Origin: Tanypteryx hageni
Taxonomy: Eukaryota; Arthropoda; Insecta; Odonata; Petaluridae
NCBI GenBank assembly: GCA_028673005.1
Contig: CM054120.1
Span: 54,806,057-54,870,056, forward strand
Reading direction: 5' to 3'
Length of the DNA: 64,000 nucleotides
Below the pieces are notes generated by a model. That model saw nothing but the letters and a program-made list of their open reading frames with translations, was not told where the DNA came from and ran no database searches. Shown here in pieces: positions 62,083 to 64,000 of the stretch. The position numbers and the translations under genes were made by a program. How positions within the stretch are numbered: the first letter of the stretch is position 1; each line of letters begins with the position of its first letter.

Positions 62083-62300
62083 TACTTTTTCTCCTTTCAA
62101 AATTATTCCCACATTTACAGCTTGTGCCTGTCTGCATAGGATCTTCGGATCATATTATTTCATCAATTTCTTGTTTGGCAATCTTACCATTTGAGAGGGA
62201 GGAATTTCCTTCGATGTATTTTTAGAAGACAACTATTGGGGACGTTTGATACTAGCTTGGCTAGTTCCGTTCCGAACAAGGAAACATCCGCGTTCAGAAA

Positions 62301-64000
62301 AGAGAGAAAGTGTTCTGCAACGTTAGAACCGGGATAGAATATCCTACCGGCAAGTGGAAGACTCGGGTTCGATTCCCGGTCATAGCATACTTTTTTCTCG
62401 TTTCAAAATTATTCCCAATTTTACAGATTATGCCTGTCTGCTTAGGATTTTTGTGCCATATTAATCCATCAATTTCTTATTTGGCAGTCTCACGATTTGA
62501 GAGGGAGGAGTTTCTTTCAATGTATCTCTTAGAGGACATCTGTTTGGTCAGTTTGATACTAGCTTGGCTAGCTCCGTCCCAACCAAGGAAACACCTTGGT
62601 TCAGAAACCAGAGAAAGTGTTCTTTTACGATAGTTAAGGGGTATTGTATCTGCCCAGCATGTGGATGACTCGGGTTCGATTCCCGGTCATAGCAGACTTT
62701 TTTCTCATTTCTAAATTATTCCCACATTTATAGCTTATGCCTGTCTCCGTAGGATCTTTGGATCATATTATTCCATCAATTTCTTGTTTGGCAATATCAC
62801 CATTTGAGAGGGAGGAGTTTCTTTCGATGTATTACTTAGAGGACATCAGTTAGGGCAGTTTGATACTTGCTTGGCTAGTTTCGTTCCGAACATGGAAACA
62901 TCCGTGTTCAGAAACGAGAGTAAGTGTTCTGTTACGATAGTTCAGGGGTCGAATATCCGCCCGGCAAGTGGAAGATATAGCTTCGATTCCCGGTTTTTAG
63001 TAGACTTTTTTCTCGTTTCAAAATTCTTTCCAATTTTACAGATTATGCCTGTCTGCATAGGATTTTTGGGTCATATTAATCCATCAATTTCTTATTTGGT
63101 AATCTCACCATTTGAGAGGGAAGAGTTTCTTTCAATGTATCTCTTAGAGGACATCTGTTGGGGCAGCTTGATAATAGCTTGGCTAGTTCCGTCCCAACCA
63201 AGGAAACACCTTGGTTCAGAAACCAGAGAAAGTGTTTTTCTACGATAGTTAAGGGGTAAAATATCTGCTCAGCATGTGGATGACTCGGGTTCGATTCCCG
63301 GTAATAACAGACTTTTTTCTCGTTTCAAAATTATACCCACATTTACAGCTTATGCCTGTCTGCGTAGGAACTTCGGATCATATTATTCCATCATTTTCTT
63401 GTTTGGCAATCTCACCATTTGAGAGGTAGTAGATTCTTTCGATGAATCTCTTAGGGGACAATTGTTGGGGACGTTTGATACAAGCTTGGCTAGATTCGTC
63501 CCAAACAAGTACATCCGTGTTTAGATACGTGAGAATGTGTTCTGCTACGATAGTTCAGGGTTAGAATATCCGCCCGACAAGTGGAAGACACGGGTTCGAT
63601 TCCCGGTCACAGCAGATTTTTTCTCGTTTCAAAATAATTACCTCCTATACAGATTATGCCTGTCTGCATAAGATCTTCGGATCATATTATTCCATCAATT
63701 TCTTGTTTGGCAATCTCACCATTTGAGATGTAGGAGTTTCTTTCGATGTATCTCTAAGAGGACATCTGTTGGGGCAGTTTGATAATAGCTTGGCTAGTTC
63801 CTTCCCAACTATGGAAACAACCGGGTTCAGAAACCAGAGAAAGTGTTTTTCTACGATAGTTTAGAGGAATAATATCTGCCCAGCGTGTGGAAGACTCGGG
63901 TTCGATTCCCGGTCATAGCAGACTTTTTCTCGTTTCTAAATTATTCCCACCTTTACAGCTTACGCCTGTCTGCATAACATCTTCGGATCATATTATTCCA
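62301..64000 (+). repeat. HOR block 10, ordinary units up to the window end
   Basis: Cores: C62317, D62624, E62931, I63239, J63544, F63851. The order E-I-J-F matches 2,779-3,698, but with private changes: GGGGTCGAATATCC in E62931, GGTTTTTAGTAG after it, GGTAAAATATCTGCTC in I63239, and GGTTAGAAT in J63544. The J spacer here has TTTGGCAATCTCACC rather than the TTTGGGATCCTCACC of the interior copies. The last 78 bp are a G-type spacer cut by the window edge. Confidence 0.87.

Larger units (their letters stand above)
57001..62300 (+). repeat. Degenerate, rearranged stretch with divergent units
   Basis: Cores: B-like 57234, K57541, L57847, J58151, G58458, H58762, A59066, B/C mosaic 59373, D59680, E59987, F60293, inverted core 60482-60552 (-), B-like 60881, K61188, G-like 61494, 61774, 62012. 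B-like, K and L spacers at 57.2-57.8 kb recur at 60.8-61.5 kb. Units near 61.5-62.0 kb are short (280 and 238 bp) because of spacer deletions near 61,655 and 61,883. The cores at 57,234 and 60,881 read GTAGAAAATCC and CCCGGGCATAG. Variation between neighbours is much higher than elsewhere in the window. Confidence 0.85.
1..64000 (+). repeat. tRNA-Gly-derived higher-order satellite array (whole window)
   Basis: About 208 head-to-tail units fill the window, most spaced 303-307 bp core to core. Each unit has a tRNA-like core of 70-71 nt, then a T-run, then a spacer of about 235 bp. The spacer carries shared blocks such as TTCAAAATTATTCCCAC, GCTTATGCCTGTCTGC, GGATCATATTATTCCATC, TTTGAGAGGGAGGAG and ACTAGCTTGGCTAGT. 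I see no poly-A or microsatellite tail between units. The T-run would stop Pol III before the spacer, so a unit looks like a tRNA gene plus flank that became tandem rather than a classical SINE head and body. Twelve core classes (A-L) are defined in the entries below. All cores are on the + strand except one at 60,482. The array continues past both window ends, so its full length is unknown. I see no unique DNA of 300 bases or more anywhere. Confidence 0.96.

Noticed and set aside
1..64000. CRISPR array
   Set aside because: The repeat unit is about 306 bp with homologous spacers, not short identical repeats with unique spacers, and no cas gene is present.
1..64000. Functional tRNA gene cluster
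   Set aside because: No core I inspected has all four stems paired together with T33 and a matching anticodon. Class-specific defects are fixed across copies.
1..64000. Entamoeba-type tRNA array
   Set aside because: Those arrays carry intact tRNA genes separated by short tandem repeats. Here the cores are degenerate and the spacers are complex sequence without microsatellites.
1..64000. CENP-B box in the satellite
   Set aside because: I looked for the TTCG-N4-A-N2-CGGG pattern around the TTCG motifs of the cores and spacers and did not find a match on either strand in the unit consensus.
1..64000. Tandem tRNA-derived SINEs with target-site duplications
   Set aside because: Units abut without A-rich tails or target-site duplications, and the T-run after the core would exclude the spacer from a Pol III transcript.

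Overview
The window is eukaryotic, non-coding, tandemly repeated DNA from end to end. I find no protein-coding gene, no functional tRNA and no unique sequence. One unit of about 306 bp recurs head to tail. Each unit has a 70-71 nt tRNA-like core, a T-run of four to six just after it, and a spacer of about 235 bp. I counted about 208 cores, 207 on the + strand and one on the - strand. The cores resemble eukaryotic tRNA-Gly(GCC): the D-arm GTTCAGGGGTAGAAT is one base from GTTCAGTGGTAGAAT, and CCCGGGTTCGATTCCCGG is kept in many copies. Many cores keep the internal RNA polymerase III promoter (A box TAGTTCAGGGG, B box GGTTCGATTCC). The anticodon loop reads C-C-GGC or C-C-AGC, without the universal T33, so these are tRNA-derived pseudogenes and not decoding tRNAs. 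The internal Pol III promoters and large nested duplications point to a eukaryotic nuclear satellite. The species cannot be told from this sequence.

Units fall into recognisable classes, named here A to L. The founding higher-order repeat (HOR) is the 8-mer A-B-C-D-E-F-G-H of about 2,448 bp, seen cleanly at 52.3-57.0 kb. Classes I, J, K and L are extra variants.

Layout. 1-6.9 kb is repeated at 12.2-19.1 kb (period 12,212 bp). 6.9-12.2 kb and 19.1-23.6 kb hold 7-mer and 8-mer variants. 23.6-29.4 kb is a 19-unit block (5,811 bp) that recurs at 29.4 and 40.7 kb. 29.5-41.05 kb and 40.8-52.4 kb are almost identical tandem copies with an 11,321 bp period. 52.4-57.0 kb is regular 8-mer HOR. 57.0-62.3 kb is a degenerate stretch with divergent classes, short units and one inverted unit. 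62.3-64.0 kb returns to ordinary units. The array runs off both ends of the window.

The units do not work together as a pathway. The pattern is that of a satellite spread by unequal crossing-over and segmental duplication. The possible biology lies in the Pol III signals: some classes keep both boxes and a terminator, while others have lost the A box or the B box in a class-specific way. Whether the array is transcribed, recruits TFIIIC, or is structural (for example centromeric or heterochromatic) cannot be decided from sequence alone.
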